From Desulfarculaceae bacterium (GTDB lineage Bacteria; Desulfobacterota; Desulfarculia; Desulfarculales; Desulfarculaceae): a DNA stretch of 64,000 nucleotides. Below the pieces are notes generated by a model. The model was not told the origin of the DNA, searched no databases, and saw nothing but the letters and a program-made list of their open reading frames with translations. Each line of letters starts with the position of its first letter. The first letter of the stretch is position 1. The DNA is taken from positions 1 to 64,000 of the forward strand of contig JAIPDO010000002.1 of NCBI GenBank assembly GCA_021737645.1, given 5' to 3'. Below, in pieces: positions 42,983 through 52,391 of this stretch. The translations under genes were made by a program, and so were the position numbers.

Positions 42983-43873
42983 CTAATCCTTGCCAGCCGG
43001 GTCCACGTGCACGATCACCTCGCCCATGTCGGGCAACTCGGTTTGCAGGCAGTGCTCCACCGCCTTGGCGATGTCGTGGCCCTGGATCACGTTGAGGCCG
43101 CCGTCCACCACCACGTGAAGCTGCATCTGGTAGCGGCCGCCCAAGCTGCGCACCTTGAGATCATGCACTTGTTCCACCCCGGACACGCTCAAGGCGCAAT
43201 GCCTGATGGAATCCATGACCTCGGGTGATGGTGCGGTGTCCACCATTTCCTGGAGGGCGCCCCAGAGCACCTCGGCCCCCACCTTGAGAATGAGCAGGGA
43301 GACCACCAAAGCGGCCCAGGCGTCCAGGCTGTGCCAGGCCGGATTGATCATGGCCCCGGCAACGCCCACCAGCACCGCCACCGAACTGAGGGCGTCGGAG
43401 CGGTGGTGCCAGGCGTTGGCCACCACGGCCTGGCTGTTTATGCGCCGGCCCACGCTCACGGTGTAGCGGTACAGGGCCTCCTTGGCCAGGATGGAAACCG
43501 CCGCAGCAGCCAGGGCCAACCAGTTGGGGTGATGCTCGTCCCCCCTAATAAGTTGGGCGATGGCATCGTAGCCCAGACCTATAGCCAGGGCGAAGAGCAC
43601 CGCGCCCACCACCAGGGTGGAGAAGGTCTCGATGCGCCCGTGGCCATAGGGATGCCTGTCGTCCGGGTCGCTACGCCCCCATTTGAGCCCCAGGAGCACC
43701 ACCGCGTCGGTGACCAGATCGCTAAGGGAATGGGCCGCGTCGGCGATCATGGCCTGGCTGTTTCCATAGATGCCCGCCAACAGTTTGCCCAGGGCCAGGG
43801 CCAGGTTCACCCAGGACCCCACCCAGGTCACCCGGCGTCCTTGCCGCCCTTGTTGCTTCAGGTCCACGCTCAT
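42983..43873 (-). CDS. Cation diffusion facilitator transporter
   Basis: 296-aa CDF exporter with six membrane helices and a C-terminal cytoplasmic domain (about 205-296; GVEQVHDLKVRSLGGRYQMQLHVVVDG). Metal-site residues lie in helix 2 (DAAHSLSDLVTD) and helix 5 (HHRSDALSS). Proton-driven efflux of Zn2+, Fe2+ or Mn2+ is expected; the D-x3-D/H-x3-D pattern does not decide which. The gene reads away from glgB across a 155-bp divergent region. Confidence 0.92.
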   Translation of the reverse strand: MSVDLKQQGRQGRRVTWVGSWVNLALALGKLLAGIYGNSQAMIADAAHSLSDLVTDAVVLLGLKWGRSDPDDRHPYGHGRIETFSTLVVGAVLFALAIGLGYDAIAQLIRGDEHHPNWLALAAAAVSILAKEALYRYTVSVGRRINSQAVVANAWHHRSDALSSVAVLVGVAGAMINPAWHSLDAWAALVVSLLILKVGAEVLWGALQEMVDTAPSPEVMDSIRHCALSVSGVEQVHDLKVRSLGGRYQMQLHVVVDGGLNVIQGHDIAKAVEHCLQTELPDMGEVIVHVDPAGKD

Positions 43874-44028
43874 TGCCGCGCCACCAACTTGAGATACAAA
43901 CGTACGTTTAACATCCTAGGGCTTAGAGCCTCCAAAAACAATGGGCCGGGCTCGTGCGGCCTTGCATGCGCGCCGCACGATGCCATAATGGTAAGCTGTA
44001 TTCAGTAATTATTTACCGCGAGGAGCCC

Positions 44029-45951
44029 ATGGCCAAGGCCAAAGCCAAAAACGCCCCGTTTTCGCTGCTCAGCGAGGACGATCTGTACCTATTCAACGAG
44101 GGCAGCCACCTGGAGCTTTACAACAAGCTGGGGGCCCATCAGGTGGAGGTAGCGGGGCAAAAGGGCACCTACTTCGCGGTATGGGCCCCCAACGCCCATG
44201 CCGCATTCGTCATGGGCGACTTCAACGGCTGGGACCAGCACACCACCCCTCTGGGCCTGCGGGACGGCTCGGGCATCTGGGAAGGCTTCGTGCCTGGGGT
44301 GCGGGCGGGTCAGCGGTATAAATATCACATCGAATCCAAGACCATGGGCTATCAGGTGGACAAGGCCGATCCCCTGGCCCAGGCCGCCGAGGTGCCCCCC
44401 CTGACCGCCTCGGTGGTGGTGGACCCGGCCTATGAGTGGGGCGACGATGAGTGGTTGCACCAGCGGGCCCAGGGCAACGTCCTGGACCGGCCCATGGCCA
44501 CCTATGAGATGCACCTGGCCTCCTGGCGCAAGGGCCCGGACGGCGAGACCCTGGGGTACCGTGAGTTGGCCCCGCTGCTGGCCGACTACCTGGAGGATCT
44601 GGCCTATACCCACGTGGAGTTCATGCCCATCATGGAGCACCCCTTTGGCGGCTCCTGGGGGTATCAGGTAACCGGTTACTTCGCCCCCACCTCCCGCTTC
44701 GGCTCGCCCGAAGACTTTAAATTTTTGGTGGACCACCTGCACCAGCGGGGCCTGGGGGTGATCCTGGATTGGGTGCCCAGCCATTTTCCCACCGACGGCC
44801 ACGGGCTGGACTTTTTCGACGGCACCCACCTCTACGAGCACGCCGACCCCCGCCAGGGCTTCCACCCCGACTGGCACAGCGACATCTTCAACTACGGCCG
44901 CGACGAGGTGCGCTCCTTTCTGCTCTCCAGCGCCATGTTCTGGCTAAAGGAAATGCACGCCGACGGCCTCAGGGTGGACGCGGTGGCCTCCATGCTTTAC
45001 CTCAACTACTCCCGCAAGGACGGGGAGTGGATACCCAACCAGTACGGGGGCAACGAAAACCTGGAGGCGGTGGGCCTGCTGACCCGCATGAACATCGAGA
45101 CCTACGCAGCCAATCCGGGCATCGCCAACATCGCCGAGGAATCCACCGCCTGGCCCATGGTCAGCCGCCCCGCCTATTTGGGCGGCCTGGGCTTCGGCCT
45201 CAAGTGGGACATGGGCTGGATGCACGACACCCTGGCCTACTTCCGCCAGGACCCCATCCACCGCAAGTTCCACCACGACAAGCTCACCTTCCGCATGCTC
45301 TACGCCTTCACCGAAAACTTCGTGCTGGCGCTTAGCCACGACGAGGTGGTGCACGGCAAGGCCTCCCTGCTGGGAAAAATGCCCGGCGACAACTGGCAAA
45401 AGTTCGCCAACCTGCGCCTGCTGCACAGCTACATGTACGCCCAGCCGGGCAAGAAGCTGTTGTTCATGGGCGGGGAGATCGCCCAGTGGTCGGAATGGAA
45501 CCACGAGGCCACTCTGGACTGGGCCCTGATGGACTACGAACTCCACTCCGGAATGCACCGCCTGGTGGGCGACCTCAACCGGATGTATCGCCGCGAGGCC
45601 GCCTTGCAGGTGGACCTGAAGCCCGAAGGCTTCTCCTGGGTGGACTGCAACGACACCGAGGACAGCGTCCTGGCGCTGCTGCGCCTGAACCCGGCGGCGG
45701 GACAGAGCATGCTGGCGGTGCTCAACTTCACCCCCGTGCCCCGCAAGGGCTACCGGGTGGGAGTGGACCAGCCCGGCTTCTGGCAAGAGGTGTTCAACAG
45801 CGACGCCCCGGAATACGGCGGCAGCGGAGCGGGCAACGCGGGTGGGCTGAGCGCATCGGGCACCGGGGCCCACGGACGGCCCTACTCCCTGGAGCTTACT
45901 TTGCCGCCACTCGGGGCGGTGTTCCTGCGCCCAGCCTCGCAAGAGTCCTGA
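44029..45951 (+). CDS. glgB: 1,4-alpha-glucan branching enzyme
   Basis: 640-aa GH13 enzyme that makes alpha-1,6 branches in glycogen. A CBM48 N-domain (GTYFAVWAPNAHAAFVMGDFNGW) leads into the catalytic barrel with VILDWVPSHFP, the nucleophile in GLRVDAVASMLYL, the acid/base in NIAEESTAWP and ALSHDEVVHGK. It lacks the extra N1 module of E. coli GlgB, explaining the shorter length. A late insertion (about 592-615) is rich in Gly/Ser/Ala. ATG 44029 follows GAGGAG. No other glycogen gene is adjacent; the MFS gene begins 4 bp after the stop. Confidence 0.96.
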   Translation: MAKAKAKNAPFSLLSEDDLYLFNEGSHLELYNKLGAHQVEVAGQKGTYFAVWAPNAHAAFVMGDFNGWDQHTTPLGLRDGSGIWEGFVPGVRAGQRYKYHIESKTMGYQVDKADPLAQAAEVPPLTASVVVDPAYEWGDDEWLHQRAQGNVLDRPMATYEMHLASWRKGPDGETLGYRELAPLLADYLEDLAYTHVEFMPIMEHPFGGSWGYQVTGYFAPTSRFGSPEDFKFLVDHLHQRGLGVILDWVPSHFPTDGHGLDFFDGTHLYEHADPRQGFHPDWHSDIFNYGRDEVRSFLLSSAMFWLKEMHADGLRVDAVASMLYLNYSRKDGEWIPNQYGGNENLEAVGLLTRMNIETYAANPGIANIAEESTAWPMVSRPAYLGGLGFGLKWDMGWMHDTLAYFRQDPIHRKFHHDKLTFRMLYAFTENFVLALSHDEVVHGKASLLGKMPGDNWQKFANLRLLHSYMYAQPGKKLLFMGGEIAQWSEWNHEATLDWALMDYELHSGMHRLVGDLNRMYRREAALQVDLKPEGFSWVDCNDTEDSVLALLRLNPAAGQSMLAVLNFTPVPRKGYRVGVDQPGFWQEVFNSDAPEYGGSGAGNAGGLSASGTGAHGRPYSLELTLPPLGAVFLRPASQES

Positions 45952-45955
45952 GCCC

Positions 45956-47110
45956 TTGCACCTCATCCAGGGACACCGCAGCCTGCAGGCCCTGGTATTC
46001 GGCCTGGTGGGCGCGGCCATAAGCGCCATCTATTTCACCCAGCCGGTGCTGCCCCAACTGAGCCGGGAGTTCGCGGCCTCGCCGCCCATGGCCTCGCTCA
46101 GCGTCTCCCTGGTCATTCTGGGCATCACCTTGGCCTGCCTGCCTTTTGGCGTTCTGGCCGACCGCTGGGCGGTTAAGTCCATCATCGCCCTGGGTGGGGG
46201 AGGCACCGCCCTTTGCCTGGCCCTGGCCGCCCTTAGCCCCAACCTTCCGGTGCTCTTGGCCGCACGTCTGGGCCAGGGAATCTTCCTGCCCGCCCTAACC
46301 TCGTGCCTTGCCGCCTATCTGGCTCGCACCCTGCCCCCCAGCGGCCTGAGGGTGGTCATGGGCTCTTATGTGGCGGCCACGGTGGTGGGCGGGCTCATGG
46401 GCCGCCTGCTCAGCGGCTTTTTCCTGGCCGGGCATTGGAGGGCCTGTTTTTGGTTGGGGACCTTTCTGGTGCTGGCGCTCTCTCTGGCCGCCATGGCCTG
46501 GCTGCCCACCCAAGGGCCGCCGCCCGCCCATCAAAAAAACCAACCCGGCTACTTTGCCCTGCTGCGGCGTTGGCCCACTCTGGCCCCCTATTTGGCGACC
46601 TTCGGCAGCATGTTCGTGTTCGCGGCGGTGTTCAACTACATCCCCTACCACCTTGCCGCCCCGCCTTTCATGGCCTCCACCACCTTGATCAGCCTGGTCT
46701 ACCTCAGCTTCATCATCGGGGTGGCCCAAAGCCCCTTTGCCGGGCGCTTGGCCGGACGATGGGGCGCGGGGCCGGTGCTGCTCATGGGCGCGGCTTTGTT
46801 CGCCCTAGCGCTCATGGTGTCGCGCATCCCCTCACTGCCCATGGTGGTCCTGTCCCTGGTGTTGGTCTGCGCCGGGCACTTCACCATCCACGCCACCAGC
46901 CAGGGCTTGCTCAACGTGCGCCTCAGTTCCAGCCAGGGCCGGGGGAACAGCCTATATGTATTGGTGTATTATTTGGGTGGCTGGGCGGGCATAACCGCGG
47001 CGGGCGCCCTGTGGAACAGGTGGGCCTGGAGCGGAGTGACCGGTTTGGGCCTGGCCATGCTCCTTTTGCCCGTGGCGGTCGGCTTGGTGGAACTAAAAAA
47101 TCGAGGCTGA
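45956..47110 (+). CDS. MFS transporter (YnfM/arabinose-efflux-like)
   Basis: 384-aa, 12-helix major facilitator. The loop 2-3 motif GVLADRWAVKSI and the QPVLPQLSREF start are typical of the YnfM-like proton-coupled exporters. The start is a TTG 4 bp after glgB with no strong ribosome site, so translation may depend on coupling. The substrate is unknown, and nothing around it (glgB before, trmO after) points to one. Confidence 0.85.
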   Translation: MHLIQGHRSLQALVFGLVGAAISAIYFTQPVLPQLSREFAASPPMASLSVSLVILGITLACLPFGVLADRWAVKSIIALGGGGTALCLALAALSPNLPVLLAARLGQGIFLPALTSCLAAYLARTLPPSGLRVVMGSYVAATVVGGLMGRLLSGFFLAGHWRACFWLGTFLVLALSLAAMAWLPTQGPPPAHQKNQPGYFALLRRWPTLAPYLATFGSMFVFAAVFNYIPYHLAAPPFMASTTLISLVYLSFIIGVAQSPFAGRLAGRWGAGPVLLMGAALFALALMVSRIPSLPMVVLSLVLVCAGHFTIHATSQGLLNVRLSSSQGRGNSLYVLVYYLGGWAGITAAGALWNRWAWSGVTGLGLAMLLLPVAVGLVELKNRG

Positions 47111-47598
47111 TGATGACCCAAATCTGCTATGAACCCATAGGCCTGCTATTCACCCCTTTCAGCGAACCCAGCGGCACGCCCATTCAACCATGCGGGGCGG
47201 GCGACACCCTGGGCCGGGCCGAGTTGCGACCCGAGCTGGCCCCGGCCTTGGAGGGGCTGGAGGGATTCAGTCACGTGATCCTGCTATATCACTGCCACCG
47301 GGCGGCGGCCTTCAAGCCAAAGGTGCGGCCCTTTTTAGATCAGAACGAGCACGGACTTTTCACCACCCGGGCCCCGGCCCGGCCCAACCCCGTGGGCCTG
47401 TCGGTGGTGGAGCTGCTGGCGGTGGAAGGCAGCGTATTGCACCTGAGAGGCGTGGACATGCTGGACCAGAGCCCGCTGATCGACGTCAAGCCCTACGTGC
47501 CCCAGTTCGATGCGCCTCCGGGGGTGGTGCGCACCGGCTGGCTGGCCGACAAGGCCCAGGACGCGCCCGCCAAGAAAGCCGACGAGCGATTTAGTTAA
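47110..47598 (+). CDS. trmO: tRNA (t6A37) N6-methyltransferase TrmO/TsaA family
   Basis: 162-aa protein of the TsaA/TrmO family, which uses SAM to methylate N6-threonylcarbamoyladenosine 37 in tRNA. Family motifs: YEPIGLLFTPF at the start, LEGFSHVILLYHCHR, FTTRAPARPNPVGLSVVELL and DMLDQSPLIDVKPYVPQFD. The ATG at 47110 overlaps the MFS stop by one base; the frame stays open far upstream, but that part is antisense-like shadow. Shorter than E. coli TrmO, lacking its C-terminal domain. Confidence 0.88.
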   Translation: MMTQICYEPIGLLFTPFSEPSGTPIQPCGAGDTLGRAELRPELAPALEGLEGFSHVILLYHCHRAAAFKPKVRPFLDQNEHGLFTTRAPARPNPVGLSVVELLAVEGSVLHLRGVDMLDQSPLIDVKPYVPQFDAPPGVVRTGWLADKAQDAPAKKADERFS

Positions 47599-47663
47599 TA
47601 TTGCCCAGGGCCGAGGGCCGCTGTTAACCTGGAAATCTAAGTAGAACCCATGAGAGGTGCGCC

Positions 47664-48395
47664 ATGAGCGAAGCCATGGAAAAAGCGGCCCAGCGGGAGG
47701 CCACTCCCGAGATCCTGGCCCTGCTGGAAAAGGCCCGGTCCCTGCCCCCCCTGCCCGACCAGCCCATCCCCACCCCCTTTTTGAAGCGCGCCTTTGACAT
47801 TGCCTTTTCCGGGGCGGTGCTCACCCTCACCCTGCCGGTGTTTTTGGTCACCATGTTGGCCATCTTCTTGGAGCACCTGGGCCGGGGCCAGGCCGGAGCC
47901 CCCCTGTTTTATTACGAACCGCGCATCTCCCAGGGCCGCACCTTTCACTTCATGAAATTCTTCATCTTCAAGCCCGAGGTCATCGAGGACCTCAAGCGCC
48001 AAGGCAAGTTCATCCACACCAAGTATCTGGAGTGGGACGGCCACTCCATGACCAGGGTGGGCTCGGTGTTGCAGAAGATATATCTGGACGAGCTGCCCCA
48101 GATGATCAACATCTTCCTAGGCGACATCAGCGTGGTGGGTCCCCGTCCCATAAACCTGGAGGTGTACGAGCAGGCCCTGGAGGCGGGGGTGCTCAACTGG
48201 AAGGTGCTGCGGGCAGGGATAACCGGGCGCTACCAGTCCTTCAAGGGCCACGGCCTGAGCCGCGACGACCAGTATCTGCTGGACCGGGACTATGTGGAGA
48301 TGGTGCGCACCAAAAGCGGATGGCAGGTGCTGCGCGGCGATCTACAGATCGTGGGCCGAACCATTAAGGTGATGCTCAAGGCCCAGGGCCTTTAA
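47664..48395 (+). CDS. Polyprenyl-phosphate sugar-1-phosphate transferase
   Basis: 243-aa monotopic phosphoglycosyl transferase (bacterial sugar transferase family), starting polysaccharide or glycan synthesis on a lipid carrier. KRAFDIAFSGAVLTLTLPVFL is the re-entrant membrane helix, and DELPQMINIFLGDISVVGPRP is the diagnostic block. The usual catalytic D-E region before it is divergent (GSVLQKIYLDELPQ). It stands alone without glycosyltransferase neighbours. GAGGTGC precedes the ATG. Confidence 0.88.
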   Translation: MSEAMEKAAQREATPEILALLEKARSLPPLPDQPIPTPFLKRAFDIAFSGAVLTLTLPVFLVTMLAIFLEHLGRGQAGAPLFYYEPRISQGRTFHFMKFFIFKPEVIEDLKRQGKFIHTKYLEWDGHSMTRVGSVLQKIYLDELPQMINIFLGDISVVGPRPINLEVYEQALEAGVLNWKVLRAGITGRYQSFKGHGLSRDDQYLLDRDYVEMVRTKSGWQVLRGDLQIVGRTIKVMLKAQGL

Positions 48396-48413
48396 CGCCT
48401 AAGTTTTTACAAC

Positions 48414-48535
48414 CCGGCTTCGCCAGGCGACGGGGTGCTTTGTTGCCGGCGTCACTCGGGCCTCAATGTAGCGCACAGCTACACCTGCGGCCCTCGTTCG
48501 CCGGTCGCCTCGCCCGCCTCCGCCTGGCTGTGCCG
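48414..48535. repeat. Dispersed palindromic repeat, single unit
   Basis: This ~122-bp unit lies in the 247-bp gap 48396-48642. Its ends (CGGCTTCGCCAGGCG and CGCCTGGCTGTGCCG) are near-inverted. Read on this strand it aligns with the reverse complement of the unit at 59207-59324, sharing for example GGCGTCACTCGG. Its centre is a different small hairpin, TGTAGC-GCACA-GCTACA (48467-48483). The remaining 48536-48642 shows nothing I can name. Confidence 0.7.
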
Positions 48536-48642
48536 ATTGGCTACATGATGGGCATGCGTCACTATCGAACAAGAGATCGCAACTACTACCGGCCTTCTAT
48601 AATTTCCGAGTTACTTCCTTAATAACCTCTTTAAGGCCCTCG

Positions 48643-50991
48643 CTATTGGCGGTTGAGCAAGTTGTTGATCAGGTTCTCCGCCGCCGGGATCAAGTTGCCT
48701 TGCAAATCCAGTTTAACCACCGGCTTTTGCACGGTGCCACCCAGACCGATGGGGAAGGTGCCGTCCTTGTCCAAGAAATCCCGTAAGGTGCTGCCCACGG
48801 TATCGGCCTTGAACTTGATCTTGGCGTCCAAGGAGTCATCCAGCAGGCCGGTGGTGCCGATGATCTGGGCTTCCATCTCATCGTCGCGCGCCTTGAGGGC
48901 GATATCGTAATTCACCTTGCCCTGGCCGATGGTGTAATCACCCTCGAATTCCTCGAAGCGCCGGGGCAGGTCATCCAGTTCGCCGCCTAGCATCTTGGCC
49001 ACCGACTCGACGTCGTCCAGAAAATCCATGCCGATGGTCACCCCGTCCTGGGCCTTGAGGCTGCCCTTGCCGGTCAGGGATGACAACAGCGCTTCGCTCT
49101 CCAGGCCCTGCCAGGCCAGCTGGCTGTCCAGGGAGAACACCCCCTCCAGGCTGCTCAGCGGCAGGGCGAACATGGGAAAGTCGTTCTTGAGCTTGGCAAA
49201 AACCTCAGGGGTTATCTCGATGTCCTTAGACTGTGTGGAAAGCTTGCCCTTCGGAGTGGCGGGATTGAAGTCCACTTCCCCCTTGGCCTGGATGCCGCCC
49301 TTTAGAAAACCGGCCTGGAAGTCTTTGATCTCGGCCTCCCGGTCCTTTAGCTGCAACCGGGCCTGGAGATCGCTCATCTGGTAGCCCTTCATGGTCAGGC
49401 GGCCCAGCTTGATCTCCACCTCGGCGTCCAGCTTTTTGAGCGCCTTGCGGGCCTCGGCCGCATGGGTGGCCTGGGCGGCCGGAGCCTTTTGACCAGAGGG
49501 GGCCTGAGCCTTCGTTCTGGCCGCTTTGCCGGTGCGGGCCTGGGCCTTGCCGCGCCTGTCCTCCAGCAGCCCCAGGGGCAGGCGGTCCAGGTCCAGATAA
49601 TCTCCCGCCACCTTCAGCCGCAGCTTGGCTTGGCCCTCATCCAGCTTGACCACGCCGGTGAGGCCCAGCTTGGCCGGAGTGGAGACCCAGTCCATCTGCT
49701 GGATCACCATCTCGTGGCCCTTGTCCTTGATCAGAAACTTGAAGTCCGCCCGCATCTCGGGCTCTTTCCAAGGCGAGGGCCAGGCCGGGCTCGCCACCAG
49801 GACGCCACGCACCAAGCCTTGGCCACTCATTTCCATGGCCCCCGGCCCGGCTCCCTTGAAGCGCACCTGCTTGCTGGCCTGGCCCTTGGCCTTCAGCGGC
49901 CAGGGCAGCAGGGGCTCCAAGAAATGGGCCAGCTTGGCCAGGTCCGTCTGCTGGTCATACACCGCGTCGCTCTTGCCCAGGGACTTGCCCCAGCCCAGCA
50001 CTCCCTTGAGGGTGTGCACCATGCCCGCCTGGGGGATTAGCAACTGGGCCTGTTTTATGTCCACCGTCTCGGCGCCCAGGTTCACGGTGGCCTGGACGGC
50101 CCAGGAAGCGTCGCCCACCCGGAAGGGGCGCTTCATGGCCCTGGCCTGCACTTGCAAGTTTTTGGCCTGGGCCTGGGTCTGCACCCTTAGGGCGGTGGCG
50201 TTGCCACCGGCCAGAGCCGTGACCTGGACCGTGCCTTGGGCCTTGAGGGCGGGGGCCAGTGGGGCCAGGCGGGCGGCCAATTGAGCCAGGTCTATCTTGA
50301 GGTCCAGGCGGCCCTGGTCCAGCTTGAAGTCGTCACCATAGCCCCGGCTCTTGAACCCGGCGTTGAGGCTGAGGCCCGGCATGGCCAGATCCAGCTCACC
50401 CGAAGACTCTCCCAGGGAAAGGTCGCTGCTCAGTTGGCAACGCTCCAGGGGCAGTTCGCTACGCTTGCCGTTGGCCTGGTTGAACACATGGAGCGAAGAG
50501 TTGTTGACCGCCAACTTGCGGATTATCAGGCTGCCGTCGTGGGGTGCCTCCTTGTGCCCGGCCTTGGCCGCGCCGCCGCCCTGGCCCGCCTTGCCCCCCT
50601 TGGCCGGAAGGTCACGCCAGTTTGCACGGCCGTCCTTGGCCCGCACCATGGACAGCTCCAGGCCGTCCACCGCGACCCGGTTCACCACCAGGCGCCCGGT
50701 GACCAGGGGCCAGAGGCTGGCCTCCAGTTCCAGGGAGTCAAGCTTCAGCAGGGGGCGTCCGCCGTACTCCGGCTTGTCCTGGACCACCACACCCTTCACC
50801 CGTAGGTCCAGACCGCCCCAAATGCCCAGCGACACTTCCTGCACCGTAGCCTTGCGGCCCAGTTTTTCTTCCAGCGTCCCGGCCAGCATGGAGCTAAGAG
50901 GCAGGGCCCTAGGCAGGATGGTGATGCCCAGGGCCGCCAAGGCGGTCAAAGCCAGCAACACAACCACGATGATCTTCAGCGCTTTAGCCAT
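48643..50991 (-). CDS. AsmA-family envelope protein
   Basis: 782 aa. A single N-terminal membrane anchor (about 5-27) is followed by the AsmA N-terminal signature (VQEVSLGIWGGLDLRVKGVVVQD) and a long beta-rich periplasmic part. The C-terminal AsmA_2 region (about 560-740) contains GKGSLKAQDGVTIGMDFLDDVESVAKMLG. A Lys/Ala/Gln-rich linker lies at about 485-520. AsmA-like proteins bridge inner and outer membranes and are thought to move phospholipid; that is family knowledge. It is the only gene in its unit. Confidence 0.85.
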   Translation of the reverse strand: MAKALKIIVVVLLALTALAALGITILPRALPLSSMLAGTLEEKLGRKATVQEVSLGIWGGLDLRVKGVVVQDKPEYGGRPLLKLDSLELEASLWPLVTGRLVVNRVAVDGLELSMVRAKDGRANWRDLPAKGGKAGQGGGAAKAGHKEAPHDGSLIIRKLAVNNSSLHVFNQANGKRSELPLERCQLSSDLSLGESSGELDLAMPGLSLNAGFKSRGYGDDFKLDQGRLDLKIDLAQLAARLAPLAPALKAQGTVQVTALAGGNATALRVQTQAQAKNLQVQARAMKRPFRVGDASWAVQATVNLGAETVDIKQAQLLIPQAGMVHTLKGVLGWGKSLGKSDAVYDQQTDLAKLAHFLEPLLPWPLKAKGQASKQVRFKGAGPGAMEMSGQGLVRGVLVASPAWPSPWKEPEMRADFKFLIKDKGHEMVIQQMDWVSTPAKLGLTGVVKLDEGQAKLRLKVAGDYLDLDRLPLGLLEDRRGKAQARTGKAARTKAQAPSGQKAPAAQATHAAEARKALKKLDAEVEIKLGRLTMKGYQMSDLQARLQLKDREAEIKDFQAGFLKGGIQAKGEVDFNPATPKGKLSTQSKDIEITPEVFAKLKNDFPMFALPLSSLEGVFSLDSQLAWQGLESEALLSSLTGKGSLKAQDGVTIGMDFLDDVESVAKMLGGELDDLPRRFEEFEGDYTIGQGKVNYDIALKARDDEMEAQIIGTTGLLDDSLDAKIKFKADTVGSTLRDFLDKDGTFPIGLGGTVQKPVVKLDLQGNLIPAAENLINNLLNRQ

Positions 50992-51061
50992 GGGACATGC
51001 CTTCCCCCCTGGTCGTCAGAGGCCTGGTTTGCTGCAATAGGAAACCTTCACCTCAAATTAT

Positions 51062-51103
51062 GATAGCCTCGTGGCCGCGAGTAAAGCGGTCAGCGAGGCT
51101 ATC
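51062..51103 (-). terminator. Hairpin after the pentaheme cytochrome gene
   Basis: GATAGCCTCG (51062-51071) pairs perfectly with CGAGGCTATC (51094-51103), and an inner TGGCCGC/GCGGTCA stem with one wobble lengthens it to about 17 pairs. On the minus strand it is followed by ATAATTTGAGG, a poor T-run. It is probably the end of the ars-like cluster. Confidence 0.55.
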
Positions 51104-51130
51104 AAAGAGTCGTTTGGGAGCGGCCGGTGG

Positions 51131-52357
51131 TCAGTGGGCCGCGAACAGCCCGGACACCGGCACCTTTTTCTCCCATACATGCAGCGAGATCTCCTGGCCG
51201 GGGCGCAGCTCGTAATAGAGCCTGACACGCAGGGTCAACTCCCGGCAGGGCTTGCCCAGGGGTATGACGAAGCTTTCACGTTTGGGCTTGAAGGGCTGCA
51301 AGGTGGTGTCGCGGACGATTCCCAGCTTGCGGTCCGGCCCCAAGACCATGACCGGTCCCAGGCTGTCGGTGCATTGGGGCATGAAGATGCGTTTTTCCTT
51401 GAACAGTTCTTTTCCGTTTTCATCCTTGGCGGCCGCTTCCAGGACCACCTGCGCCCGGGAGGGTCAACCGTCGGGGATGCGATGGCCCGCCCGGTTTTGG
51501 ATGGTGACCCCCACGACCACCTGGGGCGCGTCCTCTTTGTGCCCCGGATGGAAGGTGTAGGGCAGAGCCTCCACTTCCATGGGCAGGGCGGTGCGATAGA
51601 GCTTGGCCGTGGCCTCTTTGTCGCTGAAGTCGGGCGGGAAGGTGTGGTCGGTGCCGGTCATGTGGCAGTCCAGGCAGGTGCGAGCGCCGCCGTCGGCCAC
51701 GTAGCCGTGCAAATAGCTTCCATAGAGCGTGGCGCACTGCACCGGCGGGGTGAACTCGAAGTTGGGCCCCATGCCGTGGCACTGGCCGCAAAAGGCGGGC
51801 GAGGACATGAAAGAACTCTTGCGGACCGCCTTAATCTCCCCTTCGTGCTCCGGCAGGGCCTTGGGCCCATAGAGGACGCCGGGCTCGGGGCGGTGGTGTA
51901 CCACCGCCTTGTCCTGGTGGCACACCAAACAGCCGATGTTCAAGCGCCCCACCACCGCCTTGTCGTCCCGCCAGATCACCTCGGCCAGCTCCTGGGCCAC
52001 CTTGGGCCCGGCGCTCATCAGTTGGGGCAGGTGGCACTTGGCACAGGGGAAATTGGCCAGGGTGGCCTCCTGGGGCTTCTTCACCGCCAGCGGCCCCTTA
52101 CGCAGGTATTTGCTCATGAAGCTGAAGCCGTTCAGGCCCATGAGGGAGCGAGCGTGGTGGGAGCGCGACCACTGCTCATATATCTCGCCGTGGCACTCCT
52201 GGCAGCGCTTGGAGTCGTAGCGCTCCAGCAGCTCGTTCAGGCTCTGCGCCGGGGCTTGGCCGCCCCCGGCCCAAACCCACACCGCGCCGCAGAGCGACAA
52301 GGCCGCCACCGCCGCGCCCAAGAGCACCACTTTCTTATACAGGGCCAAACTGCACAT
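51131..52357 (-). CDS. Pentaheme cytochrome c, putative selenoprotein (Sec298)
   Basis: 408 aa if the in-frame TGA at 51464-51466 is read as selenocysteine. A signal anchor (about 7-30) is followed by five CXXCH heme sites (CQECH, CAKCH, CLVCH, CGQCH, CLDCH), so it acts outside the inner membrane. After NRAGHRIPDG the TGA is followed without any frame change by PSRAQVVLEAAAKDE and a coherent beta-rich C-terminal domain of ~110 residues. The only nearby downstream start (GTG 51448) has no ribosome site. CAGG-TGGT-CCTG forms a hairpin 13-24 nt after the TGA, where bacterial SECIS loops lie. ATG 52357 has GAGG 8 nt upstream. It is the last gene after ccdA, suggesting electron supply for metalloid or thiol chemistry. 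Confidence 0.8.
51440..51451 (-). promoter_or_regulatory. SECIS-like hairpin downstream of in-frame TGA
   Basis: CAGG-TGGT-CCTG, a 4-bp stem with a GU-containing loop, lies 13-24 nt after the TGA of the cytochrome gene; an outer GC/GC pair can extend it across a small internal loop. Position and loop fit bacterial SECIS elements. The stem is short. Confidence 0.5.
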
Positions 52358-52391
52358 TAGCCCAACCTCTTTCAATACCCCCACCAGCCCT

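Noticed and set aside
46303-47598. 431-codon frame ending in trmO
   Set aside because: The first 270 codons lie inside the MFS gene in another frame. TrmO begins at 47110.
51131-52384. Cytochrome gene as a frameshifted or nonsense-mutated pseudogene
   Set aside because: The two halves are in the same frame, separated by one TGA only, with coherent coding on both sides and a hairpin just after it; a second TGA case lies in the same cluster.
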